64,000 nt of DNA. Source: Burkholderia sp. Ac-20365. GTDB lineage: Bacteria; Pseudomonadota; Gammaproteobacteria; Burkholderiales; Burkholderiaceae. The notes under the pieces were generated by a model, which worked only from the letters and a program-made list of their open reading frames with translations, did not search any database and was not told the origin of the DNA. Made by a program: the position numbers and the translations under genes. Below are positions 8,333 to 16,692 of the stretch, one piece after another; within the stretch, counting starts at the first letter, position 1, and each line of letters starts with the position of its first letter. The stretch is taken from contig NZ_JAAGPI010000007.1 in NCBI RefSeq assembly GCF_017104715.1, positions 1 to 64,000 on the forward strand, read 5' to 3'.

Positions 8333-9602
8333 TCTTCACACTCCCATCCGCGCCGATGCGCCACTGGTGAATGCCGTTGTAGTGGTAGTTCGAATTCAAC
8401 CCGCGTGCCTGCACCAGAGCCTCGCGCGTGGGCTGCACATAGCCCGTCGAGTCCGTGGCGCGCGACAGGATCGCCGCCGGCTCACCGTTCCAGACCCAGC
8501 CCGATTGAAACCGCGTCAACGCGCGATCGCGTGCCGGTTCATCGATTGCCGCGTCCTGCCAGCTCTTTCCGCCATCCGTCGATACTTCGACCCGGCGAAT
8601 CGCGCCGCGCCCCGACCACGCGAGTCCGACAATCGGATAGAAGCCGTGCACCGTCAGCTTTTGTCCCGACGAGGGCCGCGTAATCACCGACTTCGCGTCC
8701 ATCTCGAACACGAACTGCCGTGCGCGTCCGTCGGGCAGCAGCCCAGTGTATTTCGACGTTTCCTCGCGCGTCTCCAGCGGCGCATCGACAATCTTCAACC
8801 GCCGCAGCCACTTCACGTTTGTATTGCCTTCGAAACCCGGCACGATCAACCGCAGCGGATAGCCGTTCTCGGGACGCAAACGCTCGCCATTCTGCGCATA
8901 GACGACGAGCGCGCTGTCGAGAATGCGGTCGAGCGGCAGGCTGCGCGTCATTGCGGAGGCATCGGCGCCTTCGGCGAGCAGCCATTTGGGCGCGCGTCCG
9001 TCTGTCGCCGCGGCGAGTCCGCCCGTTGCCTCGAGCAAGGTCGAAAGACGCACGCCCGTCCATTCGCAGCATGACAGCAGACCGTGCGTGATCTGCACGG
9101 GCAAGCCACTCGGGCCCTTCCATTCACTCCCCGTGTTGCCTGAGCACTCAAGAAAATGAATACGCGATTCCGACGGCAGACGCAGCAGATCATCCATCGT
9201 GAAGAGCTTCGGCTCGCGCACGAAACCATGCACGACGAGCCGATGCGCGTCGGGATCGATATCCGGCACGCCTGCATGATGCCGCTCGTAGACGAGTCCG
9301 TTCGGCGTGATCGTGCCGTGGAGGTCCGCGAGCGGCGTGAGCGACGAGGCCGCGCCAGGCATCGGCCAGGCACGCGACGCGCGGCGCACAACGTTCGCTT
9401 CACGCGGCGAAGGCTGACCATACGGATGATCGAGAATCGGTGCGCCGGGCGTTTGCGACCACGGATCGACCTTCAATGGCTGCAACAGCGTCGCCGCCTT
9501 CACGCCAGGCGCGACCAGCGCGGAGAGCGCCAGCCCGCCGAGCATCCGGCGACGCGGCAACACGGAATTTGTCTTCGATTCAGGAGTCGGCGGATTGGAC
9601 AT
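8325..9602 (-). CDS. soxC: SoxC/SorA-type sulfite dehydrogenase, molybdopterin subunit
   Basis: 425 aa periplasmic molybdoenzyme of the sulfite oxidase family. A twin-arginine signal (RRRMLGG at 17-23) implies folded export with cofactor. The molybdenum-ligating cysteine is Cys153 in HFLECSGNTGSEW. The C-terminal part is the dimerisation domain (GRGAIRRVEVSTDGGKSW). It oxidises sulfite to sulfate. ATG 9602 is preferred over longer in-frame starts because it places the Tat motif at a normal distance. It overlaps the upstream permease gene by 23 nt and the downstream cytochrome gene by 8 nt. No soxAXYZB genes are nearby, so the role is probably disposal of sulfite released from organosulfur compounds rather than thiosulfate oxidation. 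Confidence 0.9.
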   Translation of the reverse strand: MSNPPTPESKTNSVLPRRRMLGGLALSALVAPGVKAATLLQPLKVDPWSQTPGAPILDHPYGQPSPREANVVRRASRAWPMPGAASSLTPLADLHGTITPNGLVYERHHAGVPDIDPDAHRLVVHGFVREPKLFTMDDLLRLPSESRIHFLECSGNTGSEWKGPSGLPVQITHGLLSCCEWTGVRLSTLLEATGGLAAATDGRAPKWLLAEGADASAMTRSLPLDRILDSALVVYAQNGERLRPENGYPLRLIVPGFEGNTNVKWLRRLKIVDAPLETREETSKYTGLLPDGRARQFVFEMDAKSVITRPSSGQKLTVHGFYPIVGLAWSGRGAIRRVEVSTDGGKSWQDAAIDEPARDRALTRFQSGWVWNGEPAAILSRATDSTGYVQPTREALVQARGLNSNYHYNGIHQWRIGADGSVKNA

Positions 9603-10320
9603 GAGAGAACCGTTTGATTCGCGAACGTGCGTCGCGCTTGCCGCGACGCTGCGCGCCATCGAGCAGACGCGTCGCACAGAATTGCAGCGCGGAACACAGC
9701 AGCAGATAGACGAGGCCGACGAACAGGAAGATCTGCGCGGGATACACCATCAGCCGGTTATTGACCTGGTTGGCGAGAAACGTGAACTCCGGCACGCCGA
9801 CGATATACGCGAGCGACGTATCCTTGATCAGCGACACCCATTGATTCACGAACGACGGCGTCATGATCCGCACGGCCTGCGGCAACAGCACATAGCGCAA
9901 CGCCTGCCAGCGCGTGAGTCCAAGTGACAACCCTGCCTGCTCCTGCCCTGCGCCCACGGCGGCAATGCCCGCCTGCACCGAGTGCGACAGATACGCGCCG
10001 CCGATCAGCGCCAATGCACACACGACTGTCGCAAGTCCGGGCACGTCGATGTGGAGCAGCATCGGCATCAGGAAGAACGTCCAGAAGATCAGCATCAGGA
10101 CGGGAATCGCACGGAAAAAACCGATGATGGCTGTGAGCACGAGATTCACTGCACCGCGCGTCATCGACAACGCAATGCCGCCCGCGAGACCAACGGCAGC
10201 GGACAGCAACGCCGACACGATCGACATGACGAGCGTCAGCGCCGCGCCACCCAGCGGCCCATTCGGAAACGTGCCGAGCAGCAGATAACGCAGCGTAGGC
10301 AACCAGTCCAATGCGCTCAT
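9580..10320 (-). CDS. Polar amino acid ABC transporter permease (second)
   Basis: 246 aa, HisM/GlnP-type permease with about five membrane helices (for example LTLVMSIVSALLSAAVGLAGG). The EAA loop is EQAGLSLGLTRWQALRYVLLPQAVRI, and SLIKDTSLAYIVGVPE is the classic downstream signature. It pairs with the permease encoded just upstream (4-nt overlap, ATGA). Its 3' end overlaps the sulfite dehydrogenase gene by 23 nt, an unusual linkage for an amino-acid transporter. No ATPase gene of this transporter family is found in the window. Confidence 0.9.
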   Translation of the reverse strand: MSALDWLPTLRYLLLGTFPNGPLGGAALTLVMSIVSALLSAAVGLAGGIALSMTRGAVNLVLTAIIGFFRAIPVLMLIFWTFFLMPMLLHIDVPGLATVVCALALIGGAYLSHSVQAGIAAVGAGQEQAGLSLGLTRWQALRYVLLPQAVRIMTPSFVNQWVSLIKDTSLAYIVGVPEFTFLANQVNNRLMVYPAQIFLFVGLVYLLLCSALQFCATRLLDGAQRRGKRDARSRIKRFSHVQSADS

Positions 10321-11048
10321 GCAGTGCCTCGCTGCCAGCGCTCAACGCTGCGTCGCTTCCAGAGCAGCAACGCCACTTCAATCACGGCAATGGTCACGAT
10401 ATAAAGAACCGTCGCCGCGCCGAACGCCTGAAACGTCTTGAACGTTTCCGTATCGACTTGCCGCGACGAGTACGACAGTTCGGCGAGACCAATCGCCATC
10501 GTCAGCGACGAGTTCTTCACGATGTTCATGCATTGACCCGCGAGCGGCGGCGTTGCGATGCGAATAGCCTGCGGAAGAATCACGTAACGAAAGGTCGCGA
10601 GCGGCGCGAGTCCCAACGCGGCCGCCGCCTGATACTGCCCGCTCTTGACGCCGCGAATGCCCGCACGAAACTCTTCACCGACGAACGTCGTCGCATAGCA
10701 CGTCAAGCCGATCCATCCCGCGACGAATTCAAACGAAGGCCATGCGAGCGTGACGCTCCACACCGAAACCACATGCGGCGCGTTGAGCCACTCCATCCAG
10801 CTCTGTGGAAGCAAGGTCGCCGCGCCGAAGTACCAGAACAGCAACTGCACGAGCAGCGGCGAATTGCGAAAGACAAGCACGTACAGCGCTGCGATGCGCG
10901 CAACCACGAGGTTGCGCGCATTGCGCGCCAGCGCGAGCAGAAAGCCGAACAACGTGGCCGACACGACCACGCAGATCGACAACAGCAAAGTCAGCGCGAA
11001 GCCGTGCGCGAGCCACGCGACGTACTTCGGTTCCAGCCAGCCGTTCAT
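10317..11048 (-). CDS. Polar amino acid ABC transporter permease (first)
   Basis: 243 aa, GltJ/HisQ-type inner-membrane permease. Hydrophobic segments begin near FALTLLLSICVVVSATLFGFLL. The motif FRNSPLLVQLLFWYFG and the EAA loop QAAAALGLAPLATFRYVILPQAIRI are diagnostic of glutamate/aspartate-type systems, as is IVKNSSLTMAIGLAEL. The ATG at 11048 is chosen over an upstream start because it lies only 7 nt after the binding-protein stop and begins at the conserved first helix. It forms a heterodimer with the next gene product. Confidence 0.9.
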   Translation of the reverse strand: MNGWLEPKYVAWLAHGFALTLLLSICVVVSATLFGFLLALARNARNLVVARIAALYVLVFRNSPLLVQLLFWYFGAATLLPQSWMEWLNAPHVVSVWSVTLAWPSFEFVAGWIGLTCYATTFVGEEFRAGIRGVKSGQYQAAAALGLAPLATFRYVILPQAIRIATPPLAGQCMNIVKNSSLTMAIGLAELSYSSRQVDTETFKTFQAFGAATVLYIVTIAVIEVALLLWKRRSVERWQRGTA

Positions 11049-11055
11049 GCCGCGA

Positions 11056-11874
11056 TCAGCTCTTTTGCGGATCGCCGATCCTGAACAGGCGCGGCAGCGG
11101 CGCACGGCTATTCGGGCCGAACCACTGATCGTAGATTTTGCTCGCCGAACCGTTCGATTCCAGCCCCTTCAACGTATCGTCGACCACATTCAGCAGACGC
11201 GTCTCGCCCTTCGGCACGCCCACGCCTTCATAGTCGTTGGAAATCGTGAACGGCGAAATCTCGTAGTTCGCCTTGTCCGGCACATTTGCCAGCAGCGCGA
11301 CGAGCTTCGGACCGTCTTGGGTGATCGCCTGCACGTTGCCCGCGCGCAGCGCGGCGAACGCGAACGGCGTGTCGTCGTAGGCGACGATCGTCGCATTCGG
11401 GAATTGGGCGCGTACCTGCTGCTCGTTGGTCGTGCCCTTGTCGGCGCCGACGCGCAAGCTGTTCAATTGCTGCGGCGTCTTCAATACGCCCTTCTTCGCG
11501 ATGAACTGCGTGCCCGACGCAAAATACGGCGTGCTGAAATCGACTTCTTTCTTGCGCTCGTCGGTGATCGTGAAGTTCGCGAACACCAGATCGACCTTGC
11601 CCGACTTCAGGAACGCAATGCGGTTCGCGGGATTGGTCGGCTGGATTTCGAGCTTCACGCCGAGCTTGTTTGCGACGGCGCGTGCATAGTCGACATCGAG
11701 TCCAACAATCTGATTGTTCTTCGGATCGACGAAACCGAACGGCGGATTGCTGTCGAACGTCGCAACGCGCAATACGCCCGCTTTCTTGATGTCGTCGAGA
11801 CGGTCGGCGTGCGCCGCGCTGGAAACGGCGAGCATCAACCCCATGATGACAGCGCCAGCAAACCGGATTTTCAT
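11056..11874 (-). CDS. Amino acid ABC transporter periplasmic binding protein
   Basis: 272 aa, family 3 solute-binding protein (cystine/glutamate/lysine type). Signal peptide residues 1-24 (cleavage near AHADRL). Typical patterns are AGVLRVATFDSNPPFGFVDP, GLDVDYARAVANKLGVKLE and KSGKVDLVFANFTITDERKK; the Arg in TDERK is expected to bind the ligand carboxylate. The ligand is unknown; the operon with sulfite dehydrogenase suggests a sulfur-containing amino acid or sulfonated amino acid, which is inference. ATG 11874 begins the signal peptide. A strong palindrome lies 46-75 nt upstream of it. Confidence 0.9.
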   Translation of the reverse strand: MKIRFAGAVIMGLMLAVSSAAHADRLDDIKKAGVLRVATFDSNPPFGFVDPKNNQIVGLDVDYARAVANKLGVKLEIQPTNPANRIAFLKSGKVDLVFANFTITDERKKEVDFSTPYFASGTQFIAKKGVLKTPQQLNSLRVGADKGTTNEQQVRAQFPNATIVAYDDTPFAFAALRAGNVQAITQDGPKLVALLANVPDKANYEISPFTISNDYEGVGVPKGETRLLNVVDDTLKGLESNGSASKIYDQWFGPNSRAPLPRLFRIGDPQKS

Positions 11875-11907
11875 AGTTGGACCTTCTGATGTTATGCGTG
11901 TAGCCGC

Positions 11908-11949
11908 GTGCAGAGTGCACGGCTCATCGTCGATATCGATGATGAGCCG
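11908..11949 (-). promoter_or_regulatory. Two adjacent palindromes in the leader of the amino-acid ABC operon
   Basis: 11920-11949 is a 30-bp near-perfect palindrome: CGGCTCATCG, TCGATATCGA, TGATGAGCCG, with only one G-T style mismatch pair. It abuts GTGCA-GAG-TGCAC (11908-11920). It lies about 45-75 nt upstream of the binding-protein start. It may be a repressor operator, or an mRNA hairpin in the 5' leader; no poly-T follows, so it is not a standard terminator. Confidence 0.65.
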
Positions 11950-12037
11950 CGACTTTAGCAACGCGTTTGCGCGCGACGAACCAATAAATCGTCACGAGCA
12001 AAGCGGTACACGTCATATGCGCTTTAGTAGCCGCACA

Positions 12038-13540
12038 TTACTTATCAGAAGCGTCCGCCTCTTTAACATTGCCGTCCCATCCGCCGCCCAAAGCTTTCAC
12101 GAGCAAGACGGCGTTCTGCAGCGCAGTGCTGCTGTAATCGAGTGCGATCTTGCGATCCTGCACTTGCGTCAGTTGCGTATCGAGCACGTCGATGCGGCTC
12201 GACGTGCCTGCCGCGAAGTTGCGTTGCTGGCTGGCCGCCAGTTCGCCGCTGCGTTGCGCGACATCGTTCGATGAAGCCGCCTGGCGCGTCGCGATCTGCA
12301 CGGCGCTCAGATAGTCTTCGACGTCCTGGAACGCGCTCAGCACAGTCTGCCGGTATGCAGCCACTTCCTGATCGTAGTTGGCGCGCGCTGCCCGCACCGA
12401 TGCGGCCGTCGCACCAGCGTCGAACACTGTCTGCGCAACGTCGAGTCCTAACGACCAGAAGCGTGTGGGCAGCGAAATCAGATGCGCGAGCGACGTGCCG
12501 CTCCAGCCGCCATCGGCCGACAATGTGATGGTCGGGAAATAGCCCGCCTTCGCCACGCCGATCTTCGCGTTGTATTGCGCAACGGTGCGCTCGGCCTGTA
12601 CGACGTCCGGTCGCCGCTGCAACAACGTGGACGGCAACGAAACAGGCAGCGTCGGCAGGTCGAACCGGTAGTTCGCCTGAACCGGCAACGAATATGCCGC
12701 GGGCGGTTCGCCGATCAGCACCGCAATCGCATGCTCGTACTGACGACGCGTGAGTTGCGCGCTTGCGATGCTTTCATCGATCGTCTGCAACGTGTTGTGG
12801 GCCGTGCGTACATCGTCGTATGAAGACACGCCCTGCTTGTATTTCGCTTCCGTCAGCGCGAGCAGTTCCGCGTCGATGCGGCGTTCTTCGTCGAGAATCG
12901 CCAGATCGGCGTCGGCGGCCCGCACGGTGAAGTAGTCGACGGCCAGCGTCGCGAGCACGCTCAGACGTTCGCCCGCCAGTTGCGCGTCCGATGCCTGCGC
13001 GCTTGCCTCGCTCGCTTCGACGGAGCGTCGCACGCTGCCCCACAGGTCCGGTTCCCAGCTCGCTTCGAGTTGCGCCGACACGCTCTTCGACGTGTAACTG
13101 GTCGAGGTGCTGCCGGAACTGATCGTCGTCGTACTGTTGCCCGTGCCGGTGCGCGACCGCGTGCCCGATCCGGCGAACGACACTGTCGGGAACAGGCTCG
13201 CACGCGACGACACCACCTGCGCACGCGCCGAGCGATACGCCGCTTCGTATTGCGCGAGCGTCTGGTTCGCCTTCAATGCGCGTTCGCAGAGATCGTTGAG
13301 CGTCTGGTCATTGAACATCGTCCACCAGCGGCTATCGAGCGACGCAGCCGGGTCGGGCTTCGCCTGTTGCCACACGCCGTCCGCGTCCGGGCTGTTCATT
13401 TCCTTGAACGTAGCGGGCGTGGCGACATCGGGCCGCTTGTAGTCGGGGCCAACCGCGCAGCCCGCGCACAGCGTTGCAATGGCGACAGCCACGATCGATC
13501 GTTGCACACGCCGCTTCGTGCGCGTTGCTTTGTCCATCAT
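12038..13540 (-). CDS. RND efflux outer-membrane factor (NodT/OprM family)
   Basis: 500 aa outer-membrane channel lipoprotein. The N-terminus ends in a lipobox TLCAGC, followed by AVGPDYKRP, the hallmark start of mature NodT/OprM proteins. Two OEP repeats follow, the second with GYFPTITLSADGGW and FDAGATAASVRAARANY. It provides the outer-membrane exit for the MdtABC-like pump. Its ATG overlaps the stop of the second RND permease gene by 4 nt. It is the last gene of the four-gene operon starting at 21016. Residues about 120-140 are a Ser/Thr-rich stretch resembling the low-complexity inserts in the two RND subunits. Confidence 0.92.
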   Translation of the reverse strand: MMDKATRTKRRVQRSIVAVAIATLCAGCAVGPDYKRPDVATPATFKEMNSPDADGVWQQAKPDPAASLDSRWWTMFNDQTLNDLCERALKANQTLAQYEAAYRSARAQVVSSRASLFPTVSFAGSGTRSRTGTGNSTTTISSGSTSTSYTSKSVSAQLEASWEPDLWGSVRRSVEASEASAQASDAQLAGERLSVLATLAVDYFTVRAADADLAILDEERRIDAELLALTEAKYKQGVSSYDDVRTAHNTLQTIDESIASAQLTRRQYEHAIAVLIGEPPAAYSLPVQANYRFDLPTLPVSLPSTLLQRRPDVVQAERTVAQYNAKIGVAKAGYFPTITLSADGGWSGTSLAHLISLPTRFWSLGLDVAQTVFDAGATAASVRAARANYDQEVAAYRQTVLSAFQDVEDYLSAVQIATRQAASSNDVAQRSGELAASQQRNFAAGTSSRIDVLDTQLTQVQDRKIALDYSSTALQNAVLLVKALGGGWDGNVKEADASDK

Positions 13541-16500
13541 GATGAGGTTCCGTTACGTTTGGCGCGCCGGCCGTTGAAGCGGTCGAGCCAGAGATAGATC
13601 ACAGGCGTCGTGAAGAGCGTCAGCAACTGGCTGACCATCAGGCCGCCGAGAATCGCGACGCCGAGCGGATGACGGAACTCGTGTCCGTAGCCCGTGCTGA
13701 CGATCAGCGGCACCGCGCCGAGCAACGCGGCAAGCGTGGTCATCATGATCGGCCGGAAGCGCGTGAGGCACGCCTGATAGATCGACTCTTCAGCGCTCGC
13801 ATGCTGTTCGCGTTCGTAAGTGACGGCGAAATCGACCATCATGATCGCGTTCTTCTTGACGATGCCGATCAGCAGCACGATGCCGATCAGCGCGATGATG
13901 GTCAGTTCATAACCGCAGACGTAGAGCGCGATCAGCGCGCCGAGGCCCGCTGAAGGCAGCGTCGACAGAATCGTCAGCGGATGAACGAGGTTTTCGTACA
14001 GGATGCCGAGCGCGATATACACGGCAATCAGCGCGCCGATGATCAGCAGCAGTTCGCTGCCGCCCGATTGCTGCATCATCGCGCCTTGTCCCGCGAAGCC
14101 CGGCAATATCGTGTTCGGCAGATTCAGCGACGTAACGGCGTGTTGAATGGCCGCATTCGCGTCGCTCATCGTCACGCCCTCACGCAGGTTGTACGACAGC
14201 GTGACCGCGGGAAACTGGTTGTCGTGCGCAATCGTGACGGGCGCGTGCGACAGCGTGCGCGTGGCGAGCGCGGACAGCGGTACGAGCGTGGCACTCGACG
14301 CGGTGCTTGTCGAAGACGTCGTGCTGGACGTGGTAGTTGTCGTGCCTGTCGTCGTGCTCGTTGTACCAGTCGAACTGGTCGTCGCGTTCGTTGCGGGAAC
14401 GTATAGCGTGTCCAGCGTCTTCGGGTCTTGCCAGTATTGCGGCGCGACTTCCATCACCACGTGATACTGATTCGCAGGCCCGTAGATCGTCGCGATCTGC
14501 CGCTGGCTGAATGCATCGTTCAATGCGTCGTCGATGGCTTCGAACGGCACGCCCAGACGCGCCGCCGCATCGCGATTGACTTGCAGCATCATCGACAGGC
14601 TTGCGCTCTGCACGTCGGTGTTCACGTCGCGCAATTGCGGCAGCGAGCGCAGCTTCGCTTCGATACGCGGCACCCACTTGTCCAGTTCGTCCTGATTCTC
14701 CGCTGTTACCGTGTACTGGAATTGCGCCGAACTCTGCCGCGCACCGAACATCAGGTCCTGCGCCGATTGCATCAACAGACGCACGCCTGGAATATCGTTC
14801 GTGCGGCGGCCCAGATCGGCGATCACCTGATCCGCACTGTGCTTGCGCTCCGACAGCGGCTTGAGCGTGATGAACATCATGCTGTTGCTCACTGCATTGC
14901 GTCCCCCGACATAACCCGACACCGATTGCACATCCGGATTCTGCAAAATGCGCTTGTTGATCTCGTCGAACTTCTGTTTCATCGCCTGAAACGAAATGCT
15001 CTGCGACGCCTGGATGTTGCCCATCAGCCGCCCCGTGTCCTCGATCGGGAAGAAGCCTTTCGGCATCACGGCGACCACACCGACATTGGCGAACAGCAGG
15101 AATACGGTGACGGCAAGCATGATCTTCGGATGACGCAGCGCCCAGCGCAGACTGCGGCCATACGCACGTTCGACACGCGGCCCGATTGCGCCTTCATCCT
15201 GCTTGTGCGGCGCGGCACGCAACAGCAGGCGTCCGAGCGTCGGCGCGAGCGTCAACGAAATCACCATCGAAATCAGGATCGCAATCGCAAGCGACACCGA
15301 GAACTCGCGGAACAGCCGCCCAACGAGTCCGCTCATCATGATGAGCGGCAGGAACACGACCACCAGCGATACGCTGATCGTCAGCACGGTAAAGCCGACT
15401 TCACGCGTGCCATCTAGCGCGGCGGCCAACGGTGATTTGCCCTGATCCAGATGCCGCATGATGTTTTCGACGACGACGATCGCATCGTCCACCACGAAGC
15501 CGGTCGAGATGGTCAGCGCCATCAGCGACAGGTTGTTAAGGCTGTAGCCGAGGAAGTACATCGCGGTGAACGTGCCCGCCAGCGCGAGCGGCACCGTGAT
15601 TGCTGGAATCAGCGTACTGCGCCAGTCGCGGAAAAACGCATACGACACGGCTGTCACCAGCAGCACAGCGGCCAGCAGCGAGATTTCGACGTCGAACACC
15701 GACGAGCGGATCGTCTGCGTGCCGTCCAGCACGACGTTCAGTTTCACTGTCGAGGGCATGCCCGCGGCGAGTTGCGGCAGCGTCGCGCGAATCGCGTCGA
15801 CGGTCTTGATCACGTTCGCGTTCGGCTGCTTCGACACGATCAGCAGCACGGCGGGCTTGCCGTTCGCGAGCCCGTAGTTGCGCAGGTCTTCCGTCGACTT
15901 CACCACTTGCGCGACGTCGGTGACGCGTACGACGGAACCGTCGTGCGTGCGGATCACGAGCGGCTTGTAGTCGGCGGGTTCCATCAACTGATCGTTTGCG
16001 CCGATCACATAGTGCTGGCCGTTCATGCTGACGGCGCCCTTCGGCAAGTCGACGCTGGCGTTCGCAAGCGCGGTGCGCACGCTGTCGAGCGCGATACCGT
16101 AGCGACTCAACTGATCGGGATTCAATTCGACGCGCACAGCAGGCAGCGCGCCGCCGCCCACGGTCACGTCGCCGACGCCTTGCACCTGCAACAGCTTTTG
16201 CTGTAACACCGACGACGCATAGTCGTACATCTGCCCGACGCCCACGGTATCCGACGTCAAGCCGACGATCATCACCGGCGCCGCAGCAGGATTCATCTTG
16301 CGATACGTCGGCGTTTGCGTGAGTGTCGTCGGCAGATTGCTGCGCGCGGCATTGATCGCCGCCTGCACATCGCGCGCGGCGCCGTCGATGTCGCGGTTCA
16401 GATCGAACTGCAACACGATCTGCGACGAGCCCGACGAGCTTTGCGACGTCATCTGCGTGAGGCCCGCAATGGAACCGAAAGCACGTTCGAGCGGCGCCGT

Positions 16501-16689
16501 CACAGTCTTGGCGACGGTGTCGGGGTTCGCACCCGACAAGGTCGCGCTGACCATCACGACGGGGAAATCCACCGAAGGCAGCGCCGCGACCGGCAGCAGC
16601 CGGAACGCGACGATGCCGAACAGCGCAAGGCCAATTGCCAGCAGCATCGTGCCGATCGGACGACGGATGAACGGAGCGGACAGATTCAT
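13537..16689 (-). CDS. mdtC: RND multidrug efflux permease, MdtC-like
   Basis: 1050 aa inner-membrane proton-driven transporter, 12 TM with two large periplasmic loops. The proton-relay aspartates are in TM4 ([15 protein letters not shown]) and the lysine in TM10 (IGIVKKNAIMMVDF). It follows a related RND gene after 3 nt, the MdtB/MdtC heteromultimer arrangement. A Ser/Thr-only linker at about residues 764-800, just before VPLSALATRTL, is far longer than the short loop I recall there in E. coli MdtC. Strong codon use and no disruption. Confidence 0.93.
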   Translation of the reverse strand: MNLSAPFIRRPIGTMLLAIGLALFGIVAFRLLPVAALPSVDFPVVMVSATLSGANPDTVAKTVTAPLERAFGSIAGLTQMTSQSSSGSSQIVLQFDLNRDIDGAARDVQAAINAARSNLPTTLTQTPTYRKMNPAAAPVMIVGLTSDTVGVGQMYDYASSVLQQKLLQVQGVGDVTVGGGALPAVRVELNPDQLSRYGIALDSVRTALANASVDLPKGAVSMNGQHYVIGANDQLMEPADYKPLVIRTHDGSVVRVTDVAQVVKSTEDLRNYGLANGKPAVLLIVSKQPNANVIKTVDAIRATLPQLAAGMPSTVKLNVVLDGTQTIRSSVFDVEISLLAAVLLVTAVSYAFFRDWRSTLIPAITVPLALAGTFTAMYFLGYSLNNLSLMALTISTGFVVDDAIVVVENIMRHLDQGKSPLAAALDGTREVGFTVLTISVSLVVVFLPLIMMSGLVGRLFREFSVSLAIAILISMVISLTLAPTLGRLLLRAAPHKQDEGAIGPRVERAYGRSLRWALRHPKIMLAVTVFLLFANVGVVAVMPKGFFPIEDTGRLMGNIQASQSISFQAMKQKFDEINKRILQNPDVQSVSGYVGGRNAVSNSMMFITLKPLSERKHSADQVIADLGRRTNDIPGVRLLMQSAQDLMFGARQSSAQFQYTVTAENQDELDKWVPRIEAKLRSLPQLRDVNTDVQSASLSMMLQVNRDAAARLGVPFEAIDDALNDAFSQRQIATIYGPANQYHVVMEVAPQYWQDPKTLDTLYVPATNATTSSTGTTSTTTGTTTTTSSTTSSTSTASSATLVPLSALATRTLSHAPVTIAHDNQFPAVTLSYNLREGVTMSDANAAIQHAVTSLNLPNTILPGFAGQGAMMQQSGGSELLLIIGALIAVYIALGILYENLVHPLTILSTLPSAGLGALIALYVCGYELTIIALIGIVLLIGIVKKNAIMMVDFAVTYEREQHASAEESIYQACLTRFRPIMMTTLAALLGAVPLIVSTGYGHEFRHPLGVAILGGLMVSQLLTLFTTPVIYLWLDRFNGRRAKRNGTSS

Positions 16690-16692
16690 GCT

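Noticed and set aside
8325..9602. Calling the dehydrogenase part of a thiosulfate-oxidising Sox system
   Set aside because: No soxAXYZB genes are adjacent and only one small cytochrome is linked, so a sulfite dehydrogenase role is more likely.
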